Assembly: GCA_031365465.1 (NCBI GenBank)
Contig: JANLYD010000467.1
Coordinates: 1-7,458 of the forward strand
From: JABFRJ01 sp031365465
GTDB lineage: Bacteria > Pseudomonadota > Alphaproteobacteria > Rhizobiales > Hyphomicrobiaceae
Length of the DNA stretch: 7,458 nt
Reading direction: 5' to 3'
The first letter of the stretch is position 1. Every line of letters starts with the position of its first letter. Shown in pieces: positions 7,210 through 7,458 of this stretch. Position numbers and translations under genes: made by a program. The notes under the pieces were generated by a model, which did no database searches, was not told where the DNA came from, and saw nothing but the letters and a program-made list of their open reading frames with translations.

Positions 7210-7239
7210 ATTTAGCGCGACATTAATTCAACAGGTCAA
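7210..7239 (-). promoter_or_regulatory. Predicted housekeeping promoter of the small gene
   Basis: On the minus strand, TTGACC at 7239-7234 (preceded by C, giving CTTGAC) and CTAAAT at 7215-7210 are separated by 18 nt. This is close to the alphaproteobacterial sigma-70-type form. It lies in an AT-rich patch (about 7180-7260) that contrasts with the surrounding GC-rich DNA. Transcription would start near 7203, giving a leader of about 135 nt that contains all three 21-bp repeats. Confidence 0.5.
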
Positions 7240-7267
7240 GAGATTTCGGACTTAGGTTTGTGATTTT

Positions 7268-7321
7268 CATTGCGGAGTGCATTGCACAATTATGTGACGT
7301 CCGTATTGCACTGCCGCAATG
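7268..7321. repeat. Long imperfect inverted repeat
   Basis: CATTGCGGAGTGCA at 7268-7281 pairs with TGCACTGCCGCAATG at 7307-7321: 14 base pairs with one bulged base (7313) around a 25-nt loop. Neither strand has a T tract after the stem, so a simple terminator is unlikely. A smaller dyad (GTGCA-T-TGCAC) overlaps the left arm. It lies about 30 bp upstream of the small gene's -35 box, a reasonable place for an operator. Confidence 0.6.
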
Positions 7322-7326
7322 AGTGC

Positions 7327-7345
7327 GGAACGTGCGAAACGTTCC
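7327..7345. repeat. Perfect 7-bp hairpin
   Basis: GGAACGT at 7327-7333 and ACGTTCC at 7339-7345 are perfect complements around a 5-nt loop. It lies six bases from the long inverted repeat. No T tract follows on either strand. It could be an operator or an RNA processing structure; function cannot be decided. Confidence 0.5.
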
Positions 7346-7458
7346 TTCAAGTGCCGTCCCGTTTAGGTCGCGCCAGCCTTACGTGCCGCGTGGCTTGGCC
7401 CGCGCTGTGGGAGCTGCGGAAGCGGGGTCTTCAGGCCACGAGTGGCGCAAATATCGGC
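7346..7458. other. GC-rich window edge, coding status undecided
   Basis: Base composition returns to GC-rich here, which suggests coding DNA. On the minus strand a frame enters from the window edge and runs 31 codons to a TAA at 7365-7363, ending with residues HAARKAGAT; it could be the basic tail of an upstream gene. On the plus strand two frames are also open to the edge, one beginning at a GTG at 7375. None shows a recognisable motif or a clear ribosome binding site, so no gene is called. Confidence 0.3.

Noticed and set aside
7363..7458. Truncated gene on the minus strand at the right edge
   Set aside because: Only 31 codons without a known motif, and competing plus-strand frames are equally open, so it is described as undecided rather than called.

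Overview
This GC-rich window most likely comes from an alphaproteobacterium, probably of the order Hyphomicrobiales (Rhizobiales). The evidence is an SMC protein of the alphaproteobacterial type (hinge ending in GDLWRWDGF), two DsbA-like genes just upstream of smc (an arrangement I recall from this class), and a promoter close to the alphaproteobacterial housekeeping form (TTGACC - 18 nt - CTAAAT). Genus-level placement is not possible from the sequence alone.

Every supported gene lies on the minus strand, so the window reads from right to left in transcription order. (1) 7458-7069 has no confident gene. It holds an undecided GC-rich edge, two inverted repeats, an AT-rich promoter region and three 21-bp tandem repeats. 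(2) 7068-6787 encodes an unrecognised 93-residue protein with a good ribosome binding site, closed by a strong hairpin at 6748-6720. (3) 6690-4765 encodes a full-length MsbA-type ABC exporter (membrane and ATPase domains in one chain). (4) 4629-3964 and 3946-3167 are two DsbA-like periplasmic thiol oxidoreductases 17 nt apart, almost certainly one operon. The first carries a twin-arginine-type signal, the second a lipoprotein signal. (5) 3038 to the left edge is smc, cut by the edge: 1012 residues are present and the C-terminal ATPase half is missing. Its frame is open without interruption from 3038 to position 1.

Functionally, the exporter and the two oxidoreductases belong to the cell envelope (lipid or drug export, oxidative protein folding), while SMC condenses and segregates chromosomes in the cytoplasm. 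Their adjacency looks like conserved gene order rather than one pathway.

I see no mobile element, CRISPR array, tRNA or rRNA. Most of the window is ordinary chromosomal backbone. The least explained part is the right-hand 700 bases: a small orphan gene with its own promoter, a repeat-bearing leader and a terminator, next to a pair of dyad structures.
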